This document shows, one piece after another, positions 53,543 through 63,075 of a stretch of DNA of 64,000 nt. Position numbers and translations under genes: made by a program. Source of the DNA: Williamsia faeni (lineage in GTDB: Bacteria; Actinomycetota; Actinomycetes; Mycobacteriales; Mycobacteriaceae); the NCBI GenBank assembly GCA_003202005.1, contig QJJF01000001.1, forward strand, positions 279,099 through 343,098, given 5' to 3'. The notes beneath the pieces are model-generated. The model did not search any database. It had not been told where the DNA came from and worked only from the letters and a program-made list of their open reading frames with translations. How positions within the stretch are numbered: the first letter of the stretch is position 1; each line of letters begins with the position of its first letter.

Positions 53543-53593
53543 TGGTGGTTTCCGGTGAGGCCGCTCTGCCGGTTTCCTCACCGGAACCCACCA
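53543..53593. repeat. Palindromic repeat family C, copy 2 (51 nt)
   Basis: Same length, orientation and layout as copy 1: 11-nt arms (TGGTGGTTTCC / GGAACCCACCA), 29-nt core at 53554-53582 with GGTGAGGCCG and CTCACC kept. It starts at the base after the oxygenase stop. Confidence 0.85.
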
Positions 53594-53636
53594 AATTCGG
53601 TTTGGGTGATGGGGCTGCCTGGGTAGCCTCGAAATC

Positions 53637-55637
53637 ATGACTGCCATCGAAGCCAGTTCTGACGATGTCCCCGCCGATCTCCCGGGAACGGAGACTCCCG
53701 ACGAAGACGACGCGTTGCTCGTCGAAAATCTCCGGATCGCTCTCGACGGTCGATGGCGGGGTACGAGGGAGCATGTCCGGGAGCATCTGAACAACGCCGA
53801 TCTGCTCCCCGATCCGTCTCGCACACCGGCTCAGGCCCGGGCCCGGACGCTCGAGATCATGCGAGAGCTGACCGAGTTCGGCTTCGCCCGCGCCGGATTC
53901 CTGGAACAGCACGGCGGCGGCGGTGACGTCGGTGCGTCGATCACCGCCATCGAACTACTCGGCTACGCCGACCTGTCGCTGATGGTGAAGGCCGGTGTGC
54001 AATGGGGTCTGTTCGGCGGCGCCATCGAGAATCTGGGAACGCAGCGGCACCACGAGAAGTACGTCGAGGGTCTGATCAACCTCGACGTCCTCGGTTGTTT
54101 TGCCATGACCGAGACCGGCCACGGCTCCAACGTCCAGGCCCTGCAGACCACCGCCACCTACGACGCGGCCACCGACGAGTTCGTCATCCACTCGGAGACC
54201 CATCTGGCGCGCAAGGACTACATCGGCGGTGCTGCCGAACATGCCAGGGTCGCGGCGGTGTTCGCCCAGCTGATCACGGGTGGTCCCGGCGAAGATCCGA
54301 CCGGCCGCGGGGTGCACTGTCTGGTCGTTCCGATCCGCGATGCCAACGGGACAGACATGCCCGGCGTCACCACGAGCGATTGCGGCTACAAAGGCGGGCT
54401 CGCCGGAGTCGACAATGGTCGCATCACCTTCGACCATGTCCGGGTGCCGCGCGAGAACCTCCTCAACCGCTACGGCGATGTCGCGGAGGACGGCACCTAC
54501 ACCTCACCGATCGAGAATCAGAACCGCCGCTTCTTCACGATGCTCGGCACCCTCATCCGCGGGCGGGTCAGTGTCGCGGCCACCGCCGGCGCGGCCGGCC
54601 GCAAGGCACTGACCATCGCCACCCGATACGGTCTGGCGCGCAGGCAGTTCGAGTCACCCGACTCCACCGACGAGATCCTCGTCATGGACTACCTGGGGCA
54701 TCAGCGCAAGCTGCTCCCACTGATCGCGAAGTCCTACGCACTGGCGTTCGCCCAGAACGAGATCATCGAAGAACTCCACGAAGTGCAGTCGGCCGAGGCG
54801 GCCGACGAGAACCGGCAACGCGAACTGGAAACCGCGGCAGCCGGTTTGAAGGCGATGACCACCTGGCATGCATCGAACACCATCAATGTCTGCCGCGAGG
54901 CCTGCGGCGGCGCGGGATACCTCGACGAGAACCAGTTGTCGATCCTGCGCGGCGACATCGACGTGTTCACCACCTTCGAAGGTGACAACACCATCCTGAC
55001 CCAGTTGGTCGCCAAGGAATTGCTCTCGGCCTACGCCGAAGACGTGCGCGGCCTCAACGCGGTGGGCTGGGCCCGGTTCATCGCCGGGATGGCCCGCGAC
55101 GTCTTCCTCGAGAAGTCCGCCGCCCGACAGGTCGTGCAGTCATTGATGGACGGCAGCGACGAAGATCCCGAGCAATCCGACCTCACCAACCGCGGGACCC
55201 AGATCCGGCTCCTGCGTAACCGCGAAGATCACCTGCTGCGCACCTGCGCCAACCGGTTACGCCGCGCCACCGACGAGGACAACGACCCGTTCGAAGTGTT
55301 CAACAACGCGCAGGACCACCTGATCAAGGTCGGGTCCGCCCACACCGAACGGGTGGTGCTGGAGGCGTTCATCGAGGCGATCGATCGCTGCGACAGCAAG
55401 GCCGGCACCGAACTGCTCGGCAAGGTCTGCGACCTGTTCGTCTACTCGACCCTCGAGGCCGACCTCGACTGGTTCCTGATGCACCGTCACGTTTCCGTCG
55501 AACGCGCCAAGTCAATCCGGCGTGGTGTCAACGAGCTGTGTGCCGCGCTGCGTCCACATGCCCGCACCTTGGTCGATGGATTCGCGGTGCCCGAGGAACT
55601 GCTCCGGACCACCATGATCGACGACCAGAGCGCCTGA
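53637..55637 (+). CDS. Acyl-CoA dehydrogenase / acyl-CoA oxidase-like enzyme
   Basis: 666 residues, the long acyl-CoA oxidase-like form. FAD-enzyme landmarks: CFAMTETGHGSNVQALQTTATYD (substrate/FAD loop), GGLAGVDNGRITFDHVRVPRENLLNRY, GLARRQFE, REACGGAGYLDENQLS and FTTFEGDNTILTQLVAKELL. It introduces the 2,3-double bond into acyl-CoA in beta-oxidation. The long C-terminal helical domain is typical of ACOX-like FadE proteins of actinobacteria. Whether it reduces O2 or an electron-transfer protein cannot be told. Single gene; a minisatellite lies beyond its stop. Confidence 0.92.
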   Translation: MTAIEASSDDVPADLPGTETPDEDDALLVENLRIALDGRWRGTREHVREHLNNADLLPDPSRTPAQARARTLEIMRELTEFGFARAGFLEQHGGGGDVGASITAIELLGYADLSLMVKAGVQWGLFGGAIENLGTQRHHEKYVEGLINLDVLGCFAMTETGHGSNVQALQTTATYDAATDEFVIHSETHLARKDYIGGAAEHARVAAVFAQLITGGPGEDPTGRGVHCLVVPIRDANGTDMPGVTTSDCGYKGGLAGVDNGRITFDHVRVPRENLLNRYGDVAEDGTYTSPIENQNRRFFTMLGTLIRGRVSVAATAGAAGRKALTIATRYGLARRQFESPDSTDEILVMDYLGHQRKLLPLIAKSYALAFAQNEIIEELHEVQSAEAADENRQRELETAAAGLKAMTTWHASNTINVCREACGGAGYLDENQLSILRGDIDVFTTFEGDNTILTQLVAKELLSAYAEDVRGLNAVGWARFIAGMARDVFLEKSAARQVVQSLMDGSDEDPEQSDLTNRGTQIRLLRNREDHLLRTCANRLRRATDEDNDPFEVFNNAQDHLIKVGSAHTERVVLEAFIEAIDRCDSKAGTELLGKVCDLFVYSTLEADLDWFLMHRHVSVERAKSIRRGVNELCAALRPHARTLVDGFAVPEELLRTTMIDDQSA

Positions 55638-55650
55638 CCACGGCATTTAC

Positions 55651-55779
55651 GGCCCAGTCGACGGCCCGTTCGGCACGGTCGACGGACGGTTCGGCCCGGT
55701 CGGCGGACGGTTCGGCCCGGTCGGCGGTTCGTTGGGCACGGTCGGCGGTCGGCGGTTCGTTGGGCACGGTCGGCGGGGG
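55651..55779. repeat. Minisatellite, 21-bp unit, about six copies
   Basis: Units of 21 bp starting CGGCCCGGTCGGCGGACGGTT or close variants at 55651, 55672, 55693, 55714 and 55735, the last with a 7-nt insertion, then a partial unit to 55779. It fills the gap between the acyl-CoA enzyme stop (55637) and the DUF3093 stop (55780) exactly. Such arrays usually vary in copy number. Confidence 0.9.
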
Positions 55780-56307
55780 TTAGTCGGGGGTGTCGGTGTC
55801 GCGGCGTTTGGGGCCCAGGCCCATCTGGACGGCCTGATGGGCCTGCTGCAATTCCGACCGGAAGTGGTGCACGTCCCGGGCCCAGGCCTGTGCCAGACGG
55901 CCGCCGACAAGTTTGACGCCCACACCGCTGCGGCGCCGGGGTACCGCGGACAATTCACCGAGGGCCGGGGCACTCTCCCACTTCGCGTGCTCGGAGCCGT
56001 GGTTCTCCGGGAAGATCTCTTCGATCTCGTCGAGGCGGATGGTCTGGGCGCCCTGGCGCAGTGTTCCCTCGGTGAGCCGGACACTGACGTGCGCACGTGC
56101 GGCATAGACCTGCACCAGGGAGAATCCGCCGATGAGGAGCCCGAAGACCAGCAGCGCAGGCCAGTGCAGCTTGCCGCCGCCGAAGATTTCCATGACGAAC
56201 ACGGTCAGACACAGCACCGGACCGATGGCGACAACCCACCAGGCACCGCCGGACTCGTAGAAGAGCGTCTCGCCCTCCGCCGGATCCAACTCGTGGTCGT
56301 CGCTCAT
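55780..56307 (-). CDS. DUF3093 membrane protein
   Basis: 175 residues from ATG 56307. Two membrane segments (about 22-40 and 46-64), then a soluble domain: VQVYAARAHVSVRLTEGTLRQGAQTIRLDEIEEIF ... WESAPALGELSAVPRRRSGVGVKLVGGRLAQAWARD. This is the DUF3093 pattern of actinobacteria (a PH-like domain after two helices); function not established. Last gene of a three-gene unit, ending at the minisatellite. Confidence 0.8.
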   Translation of the reverse strand: MSDDHELDPAEGETLFYESGGAWWVVAIGPVLCLTVFVMEIFGGGKLHWPALLVFGLLIGGFSLVQVYAARAHVSVRLTEGTLRQGAQTIRLDEIEEIFPENHGSEHAKWESAPALGELSAVPRRRSGVGVKLVGGRLAQAWARDVHHFRSELQQAHQAVQMGLGPKRRDTDTPD

Positions 56308-56696
56308 TTGTCTTCGAACCAGGGATCCGATGTGGGGCGGTACGCCATCATCGACCCGATGAGCGCGATGAGACTGAACAAAAGTGGCAGCGCTGCGCCC
56401 TTGGTCAGGAACGACCCCAGTATCCCCAGGAACACGAGCATCAGGGTGAACACCGCCAGTGCCGAACGCCATCGCGAATCGCCGGAGACCACCCTGCGTG
56501 CCGCGGCGATGAGCGCGCCGCCGATGGCCACGTAGAAGACACCGAGGGCCACCGTTCCGCCGACACCCTCGATCAGGCTCACGATGACGAAGGCCACCCC
56601 GTAGACGGCCATCAATGCGCCACTGATTGTCCACAGCCAGTAGGCGCGGGTGACCAGCGCCGGTCGTGCGGCCGGCTCGACAGGCTTGCTGCTCAC
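56304..56696 (-). CDS. Hypothetical membrane protein
   Basis: 130 residues, four membrane segments (about 18-40, 46-66, 76-95 and 100-117), then YRPTSDPWFEDK. No family recognised. Four-base overlaps with genes on both sides place it firmly in one operon with the DUF3093 gene and the Pro/Tyr-rich membrane protein. Confidence 0.72.
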   Translation of the reverse strand: MSSKPVEPAARPALVTRAYWLWTISGALMAVYGVAFVIVSLIEGVGGTVALGVFYVAIGGALIAAARRVVSGDSRWRSALAVFTLMLVFLGILGSFLTKGAALPLLFSLIALIGSMMAYRPTSDPWFEDK

Positions 56697-57403
56697 GTTC
56701 GGTCTCCTGGTTCAGGTCTGTTGTGTTCTGGACTGTAGCCATCCGGGCCGGAAGGCGGTTGATATCCCGCCGGCGGGTACTGGCCGTACTGCGGTGGGCC
56801 GTACTGCCCGTAATAGGGCTGCTGGGGTGGATACGGGGTGGTGAAGTACGACGGCGGTTGCAGCTTCTTCTGTTTGCGCCACCGCGCCGTGTCTTTGCAG
56901 TATTTGTCCGAATCGCGGTGCATCAGCAGCACGCCGGCACCGAGTGCTGCAACACCGCCGATCACGTGCGGGACCATCACCCAGGTGTCGGACCCGTCGG
57001 TGAAGAACGCAGACACCATTTGCACTACGAGGTAGAAGCTGAAGAATCCCAGGACCAGGCGCGCCCAGTTGAACCCGATCCGGGTGAGCCAGGTGAGCGC
57101 CGCGAAAGCCACCGCCAACCCGATGCCGGTCACGACGATGACCGCCCAGACCACTCCGTCGGGCAGTTGAGCATCCGGATTGTCTTTGGCGACCTCGTCC
57201 GCAGTGTCGAAGAACTGCGTGTACTGCGACCCGAAGACAACGCACTGGGCGACGATCACCAGGATCCACAGCTCGGTGGCGATCGCCGTGGCATTCGGCA
57301 GCGCCGGTTTGGTGGACGAGAGCTCCGGCCCGGCGCCAGGACTCTGGCCGGCCGGGGGCCCGCTATACGGGTTCTGGCCATAGGGCGTAGGGGGCACGGA
57401 CAT
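56693..57403 (-). CDS. Hypothetical membrane protein with Pro/Gly/Tyr-rich ends
   Basis: 236 residues. A disordered N-terminus (PPTPYGQNPYSGPPAGQ), four membrane segments between about 43 and 162 with an extracytoplasmic loop (GSQYTQFFDTADEVAKDNPDAQLPDG), and a C-terminal tail of PYYGQYGPPQYGQYPP repeats. The family is not recognised with certainty. The PPY/GQY tails resemble those of actinobacterial membrane proteins that meet cell-division or secretion partners. First gene of the operon. Confidence 0.72.
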   Translation of the reverse strand: MSVPPTPYGQNPYSGPPAGQSPGAGPELSSTKPALPNATAIATELWILVIVAQCVVFGSQYTQFFDTADEVAKDNPDAQLPDGVVWAVIVVTGIGLAVAFAALTWLTRIGFNWARLVLGFFSFYLVVQMVSAFFTDGSDTWVMVPHVIGGVAALGAGVLLMHRDSDKYCKDTARWRKQKKLQPPSYFTTPYPPQQPYYGQYGPPQYGQYPPAGYQPPSGPDGYSPEHNRPEPGDRT

Positions 57404-57427
57404 GCCACCCAGCCTAGTTGGCGCGCC

Positions 57428-57982
57428 TCACGCCGGCCTTCCCGAGTCGCCGACGGAGCTGGAGATCTGGCGTCGGCCGTCCGTCGTCCAGGACCGGTAG
57501 GCATCGACATCGACGCCCAGGATCGCGGTACTGACGTCGACCGGGACCCCCTCGCCGGCCAGCAGCCGCACCAGCGGGAACCAGCCCTCGTCGTCACCGG
57601 GTGGTTCGGGCATCAGTTCGGCTGCCCGATTCCGGACCGGACCGTCAAAAGCCCGCCGCATCTGATCGCTCGGCGCAGGTTGCTGACCGTTCCGATTCGA
57701 TGCCGGACGCCGGGCCCGGCCCACGGAGGCCGCCGGCGCCGGAGCGTGTCGGGCACGGTCCGACGGACACCGCAACACGGTGTCGTCGGCCAGCCACCGA
57801 CGAAAATCCATCGGATTGAAGTCGAGGACGGCAGCGGACGCCTCCACCGGTATGCCGTCACCGCGAAGACGATTCACGAAGTGGTACAGGTCATCTCGGC
57901 TGCCGAAGGGACCGGCGGCCCGACGCCTGCGTTCTATGGATCTGGCAAAAGCCACTTCAAGACGATTCGGTTGGTCCGACAC
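57428..57982 (-). CDS. Hypothetical protein with two similar HTH-like repeats
   Basis: 184 residues; no known family recognised. The protein contains an internal repeat: LRGDGIPVEASAAVLDFNPMDFRRWLAD near residues 38-66 and LAGEGVPVDVSTAILGVDVDAYRSWTTD near 141-168, joined by an Arg/Pro/Ala-rich linker. Each repeat looks like helix-turn-helix (a-x-V-p-V-x-x-S-x-A-I-L). N-terminus (RLEVAFARSIERRRR) is basic. It may bind DNA. It lies 73 nt downstream of hemB and may be read with the haem operon. Confidence 0.6.
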   Translation of the reverse strand: MSDQPNRLEVAFARSIERRRRAAGPFGSRDDLYHFVNRLRGDGIPVEASAAVLDFNPMDFRRWLADDTVLRCPSDRARHAPAPAASVGRARRPASNRNGQQPAPSDQMRRAFDGPVRNRAAELMPEPPGDDEGWFPLVRLLAGEGVPVDVSTAILGVDVDAYRSWTTDGRRQISSSVGDSGRPA

Positions 57983-58055
57983 AGATGTTCCCCCAGAACC
58001 CCGGTCACGCCATCAGGCCCCACCCCGATGAACGCTCATCAATTGCTTGCGAAAG

Positions 58056-59036
58056 TCAATGTAGCGCAGTTGCAACTTCGTGTGCCCAATACGTGAGCAC
58101 GATGTCAGCTCCAGCCCGGCGGATGGCGAGCAGGGATTCCGCGATGGCGGCATCCCGGTCGATCCATCCCCGCTCGGCAGCAGCGGTGATCATCGAATAT
58201 TCGCCGGAGATCTGGTACGCGGCCACGGGGACGTCGGACTCGTCGGCGATCCGGCGGAGAACGTCGAGGTACAGCATCGCCGGTTTCACCATCACGATGT
58301 CGGCCCCCTCGGACAGATCCAGGTGCAGTTCGCGGGTGGCCTCACGCAGGTTGGCCGGATTCTGCTGGTAGGACTTACGGTCGCCCTGCAGCGACGACCC
58401 GACCGCCTCGCGGAACGGACCGTAGAACGCGGACGAGTATTTCGCGGTGTACGCCAGGATCCCGGTGTCGAGGAAACCGGCGTCGTCGAGCGCGCGGCGA
58501 ATCGCTGCGACCTGACCGTCCATCATTCCGCTGGGACCGACCATGTGCGCTCCCGAACGCGCCTGGACGACGGCCATCTCGTTGTAGCGCGCCAGGGTGG
58601 CGTCGTTGTCGACCGCGCCGTCAGGGCGCACGACACCGCAGTGACCGTGGTCGGTGAACTCGTCGAGACAGGTGTCGGCCATCAACACGGTCGAATCGCC
58701 GAGGTCGTCGCGCAACTGCCGCAGTGCGACGTTGAGGATGCCGTCGGGGTCGGTGCCGACGGTTCCGACGGCGTCCTTGTCCTCCGGCTTCGGAACACCG
58801 AACAGCATCAGGCCGCCCACACCGGCGGTGACAGCCGCTTCGGCCGCCGCCCGCAGCGAATCGACGGTGTGCTGGACAACGCCGGGCATCGAACTGATCG
58901 GACGCGGATCGTCGAGCCCGTCGGCCACGAACATCGGCAGCACCAGATGGCGTGCCTCGAGCGATGTCTCGGCAACAAGCCGGCGAATGGCCGGAGTGTT
59001 ACGCAACCGACGGGGTCGATCGAAAGGTGCGTTCAT
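58056..59036 (-). CDS. hemB: Porphobilinogen synthase (delta-aminolevulinate dehydratase)
   Basis: 326 residues from ATG 59036. Joins two 5-aminolevulinates to porphobilinogen. Active-site Lys residues are in [17 protein letters not shown] and [14 protein letters not shown]. The metal site reads [14 protein letters not shown], the form with Asp in place of the Zn-binding cysteines, suggesting a Mg-type enzyme. Last haem gene of rex-hemACDB, ten bases after hemD. Confidence 0.95.
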   Translation of the reverse strand: MNAPFDRPRRLRNTPAIRRLVAETSLEARHLVLPMFVADGLDDPRPISSMPGVVQHTVDSLRAAAEAAVTAGVGGLMLFGVPKPEDKDAVGTVGTDPDGILNVALRQLRDDLGDSTVLMADTCLDEFTDHGHCGVVRPDGAVDNDATLARYNEMAVVQARSGAHMVGPSGMMDGQVAAIRRALDDAGFLDTGILAYTAKYSSAFYGPFREAVGSSLQGDRKSYQQNPANLREATRELHLDLSEGADIVMVKPAMLYLDVLRRIADESDVPVAAYQISGEYSMITAAAERGWIDRDAAIAESLLAIRRAGADIVLTYWAHEVATALH

Positions 59037-59046
59037 GAGCCCAAGC

Positions 59047-60738
59047 CTACGAGCGCGAGCGACGAGCCTTCTTACGCGGCGGGGGCAGTGCGCCCTCGGC
59101 CCGCAGGCGCGAAGCATGCTCGGCGAGCGCGTCCACGAGCTCCGGCACCGAGGCGTTCTCCGGACGCACGTCCACGCGCAGACCGAACTCGGCTGCGGTT
59201 TCCGCGGTCTTCGGGCCGATGCAGGCGACGATGGTGCGCGCATGCGGCTTGCCGGCGATACCGACCAGGTTGCGGACGGTGGAACTCGAGGTGAAGCAGA
59301 CCGCGTCGAAACCGCCGGTCTTGATCATCTCGCGGGTCTCGGCGGGGGGCGGCGCTGCCCGAACGGTGCGGTACGCGGTCACGTCGTCGATCTCCCAGCC
59401 GCGGCCACGCAGGCCCTCGGACAGGGTCTCGGTGGCGATGTCGGCACGCGGCAACAGGATGCGGTTCACCGGATCGAAGACGTCGTCGTACGGCGGGAAG
59501 TCTTCGAGCAACCCCAGCGACGACTGCTCGCCGGAGGGCAGCAGTTCGGGGTTGATGCCGAAACCACGAACCTTGTCGGCGGTTGCCTCACCCACACAGG
59601 CGATCTTCACGCCGCTGAAAGCTCTTGCGTCCAAACCGAATTCGGCGAACTTGTCCCATACTGCACGCACCGCGTTGGTGGAGGTGAACACCACCCACTG
59701 GTAGCGGCCGTCGACCAGACCCTTGACCGCACGTTCCATCTGAGCGGGGCTCCGGGGCGGCTCGACCGCGATCGTCGGGACCTCGATCGGGATGGCACCG
59801 TGTGTCACTAGCCGTTCCGACATGTCGCCGGCCTGATCCTTGGTACGCGGAACCAGCACGGTCCAGCCGTACAGCGACCGCGACTCCCACCAGTTCAGCT
59901 TGGCGCGCTGGGAGACAACCTTGCCGACGGTGACGATCAGCGACCCGGTCAGGGCGCTGCCGCTCTCGTTCAGGGTGGCCAGTGTGGCCTCGATGGTGCG
60001 CTGCTGGCAGGTGGTGCCGTTGACGGTGATCGCGGCCGGCGTCTGCGGGGCCAGTCCGTTCTCGGTCAGGGCGCTGGCGGTCTCGGCGAGGTGACCCGAC
60101 GTCGCGTGCAGCACCAGCGGACCGGGAGCAGCGGCCAGAGCCGCCCAGTCGACCACTCCGCGGACATCGGCCACGGCGTGGCCCGATCCCAGGGGCATAC
60201 CCGCATAGCTCGGCACAGCGGCCGTGGCGGGCAATCCCGGGATGACCTCGAACGTGACCTGCGTGCGGGCCACGGCGTTGACCTCGGCCAGGACCGAGTC
60301 GGTGGTCAGCGGATCACCGGCGACCAGGCGGACCACATCGTGACCCTCCCGCGCGGTGGCGACCAACGTCTTGGCGACCTCGTTGGGGTCACCCAGAGCC
60401 GGCCGAACGTTGTTGACCTGGGTGTTGTCGTCGTCGGCAGCATCGGCGTCAGGCTGTTGCCCACCCTGCTGATCCGCACCCTCGACCCCGGCGCTAATGT
60501 CTTGCTTGCTCGGTTTGGCGGCACCTGAACGCGACGATCCCGTCTTCGACGAAGTCGATGCACCGGATCCGGCACCGATCTGCTCGACGACCGCGGACGG
60601 CACGTCAGGATCGATGAACACCGTGACGGCGTTCTCGATCGCGGCGCGTGCGCGGACGGTCAGCAACCCGGGGTCTCCGGGTCCTGCCCCGACGAAGAGG
60701 ATTCGTCCGGGCGTGATGACCTTTTTGGTTCGGCTCAT
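59047..60738 (-). CDS. hemD: HemD-type fusion: SUMT-like domain plus uroporphyrinogen-III synthase
   Basis: 563 residues from ATG 60738, GGAGAGC upstream. The N-terminal ~250 residues follow the uroporphyrinogen C-methyltransferase fold ([48 protein letters not shown]). The second motif departs from the usual GGDPFxFGRGGEE, so methylation is doubtful. A ~60-residue acidic/Ser/Gln-rich insert (about 55-115) interrupts it. The C-terminal ~260 residues are HemD ([47 protein letters not shown]). It closes hydroxymethylbilane to uroporphyrinogen III. Same fusion as Rv0511. Confidence 0.9.
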   Translation of the reverse strand: MSRTKKVITPGRILFVGAGPGDPGLLTVRARAAIENAVTVFIDPDVPSAVVEQIGAGSGASTSSKTGSSRSGAAKPSKQDISAGVEGADQQGGQQPDADAADDDNTQVNNVRPALGDPNEVAKTLVATAREGHDVVRLVAGDPLTTDSVLAEVNAVARTQVTFEVIPGLPATAAVPSYAGMPLGSGHAVADVRGVVDWAALAAAPGPLVLHATSGHLAETASALTENGLAPQTPAAITVNGTTCQQRTIEATLATLNESGSALTGSLIVTVGKVVSQRAKLNWWESRSLYGWTVLVPRTKDQAGDMSERLVTHGAIPIEVPTIAVEPPRSPAQMERAVKGLVDGRYQWVVFTSTNAVRAVWDKFAEFGLDARAFSGVKIACVGEATADKVRGFGINPELLPSGEQSSLGLLEDFPPYDDVFDPVNRILLPRADIATETLSEGLRGRGWEIDDVTAYRTVRAAPPPAETREMIKTGGFDAVCFTSSSTVRNLVGIAGKPHARTIVACIGPKTAETAAEFGLRVDVRPENASVPELVDALAEHASRLRAEGALPPPRKKARRSRS

Positions 60739-60785
60739 GTTCAGCTCTCCTGCCCCGCTCGGGGCTGTAGCTCGGCCCGCCGGTC

Positions 60786-61724
60786 CTAGAGGAGCGTTTT
60801 CGCTCCCAGTTCCAGCAGTTCTGCGGCAAGTTCTCGGCCGAGTTCGGTCGCTCGCGAGACCGGGCCCACCACCGAGGCCCGGACGGAATCGGATCCGTCC
60901 TCGGCCACCACCGTCGCGCGGAGCGACAGCTCGGTGAAAATGCGCCCGCTTTCGTCGATCGACTCGACCACCTCGGCCATCGCACCGATCGGTGCCGTGC
61001 ATCCGGCCTCCAGGGCCGCAAGCACCGCACGTTCGGCGTCAATCGCCGCACGGGTGGACGGATCGTCCAACTCGGCGAGAATGCTCACCAGTTGGGCATC
61101 GTCTTCGCGACACTCCACGGCCAAGGCGCCCTGTGCAGGCGCCGGCAGCATCTGAACCGGATCCAACGCTTCGGTGACCTCATCGGTCCGTCCAATTCGT
61201 ACGAGTCCGGCCCGGGCTACTACCACCGCGTCGAGTTCACCGCTGGCGACTTTGCCCAACCGAGAATCTAGATTGCCTCGAAGGGGGCGGATTTCCAAAC
61301 CGAGACCCAATGCCCTAAGCTGCGCGGCCCGCCGCGGCGCCGAGGTACCGACGGTGGCACCGGGAAGAAGCTCTCCGAGCACCTTGCCACCCGCTGCGAC
61401 CAGCGCATCGCGGGGATCTTCACGGGGCGGGATCGCGGCGATGACCAAGCCCGGTTCGGGCGCGGTCGGGAGGTCTTTGTAGGAGTGGATCGCGACGTCC
61501 ACTTCGCGGGCCGACAACGACTGGCGGATCGCGGTGGTGAACACCCCGACCCCGATCTCCTGCACCGGCGCGGCCGACAGATCTCCGGCGGTCTTGATGA
61601 TGACCAGCTCGGCCGGATGCCCGGCGGCGATCAGCGCATCGCGAACTGTCCCCGCCTGGGTGGTGGCCAGCAGGGAACCACGGGTGCCGATCCGGATCGG
61701 ATCTCGGCGCGTGTCAGAACTCAA
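60786..61724 (-). CDS. hemC: Porphobilinogen deaminase (hydroxymethylbilane synthase)
   Basis: 312 residues. TTG 61724 is taken as start: the protein family begins a few residues later ([15 protein letters not shown]), no ATG or GTG is available, and it is four bases after the hemA stop. Landmarks: HSYKDLPT (Asp at the active site), [27 protein letters not shown] and the dipyrromethane cofactor Cys in [14 protein letters not shown]. It polymerises four porphobilinogens. Read with rex-hemA and coupled by close spacing. Confidence 0.94.
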   Translation of the reverse strand: MSSDTRRDPIRIGTRGSLLATTQAGTVRDALIAAGHPAELVIIKTAGDLSAAPVQEIGVGVFTTAIRQSLSAREVDVAIHSYKDLPTAPEPGLVIAAIPPREDPRDALVAAGGKVLGELLPGATVGTSAPRRAAQLRALGLGLEIRPLRGNLDSRLGKVASGELDAVVVARAGLVRIGRTDEVTEALDPVQMLPAPAQGALAVECREDDAQLVSILAELDDPSTRAAIDAERAVLAALEAGCTAPIGAMAEVVESIDESGRIFTELSLRATVVAEDGSDSVRASVVGPVSRATELGRELAAELLELGAKTLL

Positions 61725-61728
61725 TTTC

Positions 61729-63075
61729 TCAGTGACCCTTTCGGGGTGCGTCGGTCTCACCAAGACCAACTTCGGGGATGGAAACCGATTCTGCTGCACC
61801 AGGTTTGAGCTCGAACAGCTCACGCAGCGCCTCGGCGTACTGATCACCCTGCGGAGTGCTCGCAAGTTGCTTGACGCGCACTGTGGGCGCGTGCAGAAGT
61901 TTGTCGACAACGCGGCGGACCGTCTTCGCGACCTCGTCGCGCTGCGGATCGTCCAGGCCCGGCAACCGGCTTTCCAGCCGCAGGATCTCCGCTTCGACGA
62001 CCTCGGCCGCACGCTGGCGCAGCGCCGTCACCGTGGGCGTGACCTCGGCCTGACGCTGATTCGTCATGTAGTCGGCCAGCTCCGCCAGCACGATCTCGCG
62101 GGCAGCCGTTTCGTCGGCGTCGGCAGCCTTGGTCGCGTCGTCGCCGCGCAGACCCTCGATGTCGATGATGTGCACATTCGGCAGACGCCCGGCCGCCGGA
62201 TCGACGTTTCGGGGGAGACCAAGATCACAGATGACCAGCGGGCTCCGAGCGGTCCGCTTGGCCAGTGCCGAGTGCACCTGCCCGACCCCCACCACCGCGC
62301 CGATCGTGCCGGTACAGGTGACCAGGACATCGGCATCGGCGAGTGCGTCGGTCAGATCGTCCATCGGAACCGCACGCGCATCGACTCCGTGATTCTTGAT
62401 GACGTTGCCGGCCAGATGCTGGGCCTTTTCGTGCGTCCGGTTGACCAGCGCGAGGTCGGAAACACCCGCGCGGGCCAGGTGTGCGGCGGCCAGAGCGCCC
62501 ATCGCACCGGCACCGAGCACTACTGCCGACTCGATGTCGCGGCCGAGGACAGCACGCGCTCGATCCAGCGACACCGACACCACCGAGGCACCGGCCCGGT
62601 CGAGTCCGGTCTCGCTGTGGACCCGCTTGCCCACCCGTAGCGCCTGCTGGGCGAACTCGTGCAAGACGCGCCCCGCCGAACGGTTGGCGTCGGCGCTGGC
62701 ATACGACGAGCGGATCTGACCGAGGATCTGCTGTTCGCCGACCACCATCGAGTCGAGCCCGGCCGCCACCGAGAACAGGTGCTCGACCACGGCCTCGGAG
62801 TAGCGGACGTAGGCGTAGCGGGTCATCTCGTTCACCGACATGCCCGAATGCCGGCCCATCACCTCACCGACGGCTTCGAGAGCCGGGTGGAAGGCGTCGA
62901 CAACGGCGTAGATCTCGACCCGGTTGCAGGTCGAGACGATCATGGCCTCGCTGATCTGCGAACTCTCGAGGAGTTCGTCGATGAGCTTGGGCCGGTCGTA
63001 CTCGGTGACCGTCAGTTGCTCCAGGATCGATACCGGTGCACTGCGATGCGATACGCCGAACAGGAAGATACTCAC
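61729..63075 (-). CDS. hemA: Glutamyl-tRNA reductase
   Basis: 448 residues, first step of C5 haem synthesis. N-terminal catalytic domain with the nucleophilic Cys in [13 protein letters not shown] (~50), [16 protein letters not shown] (tRNA/substrate region), NADPH domain [21 protein letters not shown] (~180), and the C-terminal dimerisation helix [23 protein letters not shown] overlaps the rex stop by four bases. HemL for the next step is at 37523. Confidence 0.95.
   Translation of the reverse strand: MSIFLFGVSHRSAPVSILEQLTVTEYDRPKLIDELLESSQISEAMIVSTCNRVEIYAVVDAFHPALEAVGEVMGRHSGMSVNEMTRYAYVRYSEAVVEHLFSVAAGLDSMVVGEQQILGQIRSSYASADANRSAGRVLHEFAQQALRVGKRVHSETGLDRAGASVVSVSLDRARAVLGRDIESAVVLGAGAMGALAAAHLARAGVSDLALVNRTHEKAQHLAGNVIKNHGVDARAVPMDDLTDALADADVLVTCTGTIGAVVGVGQVHSALAKRTARSPLVICDLGLPRNVDPAAGRLPNVHIIDIEGLRGDDATKAADADETAAREIVLAELADYMTNQRQAEVTPTVTALRQRAAEVVEAEILRLESRLPGLDDPQRDEVAKTVRRVVDKLLHAPTVRVKQLASTPQGDQYAEALRELFELKPGAAESVSIPEVGLGETDAPRKGH

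Noticed and set aside
60091-60528. Plus-strand frames opposite the hemD/hemC/hemA genes as real genes
   Set aside because: Shadow frames of conserved haem genes; no start signals.
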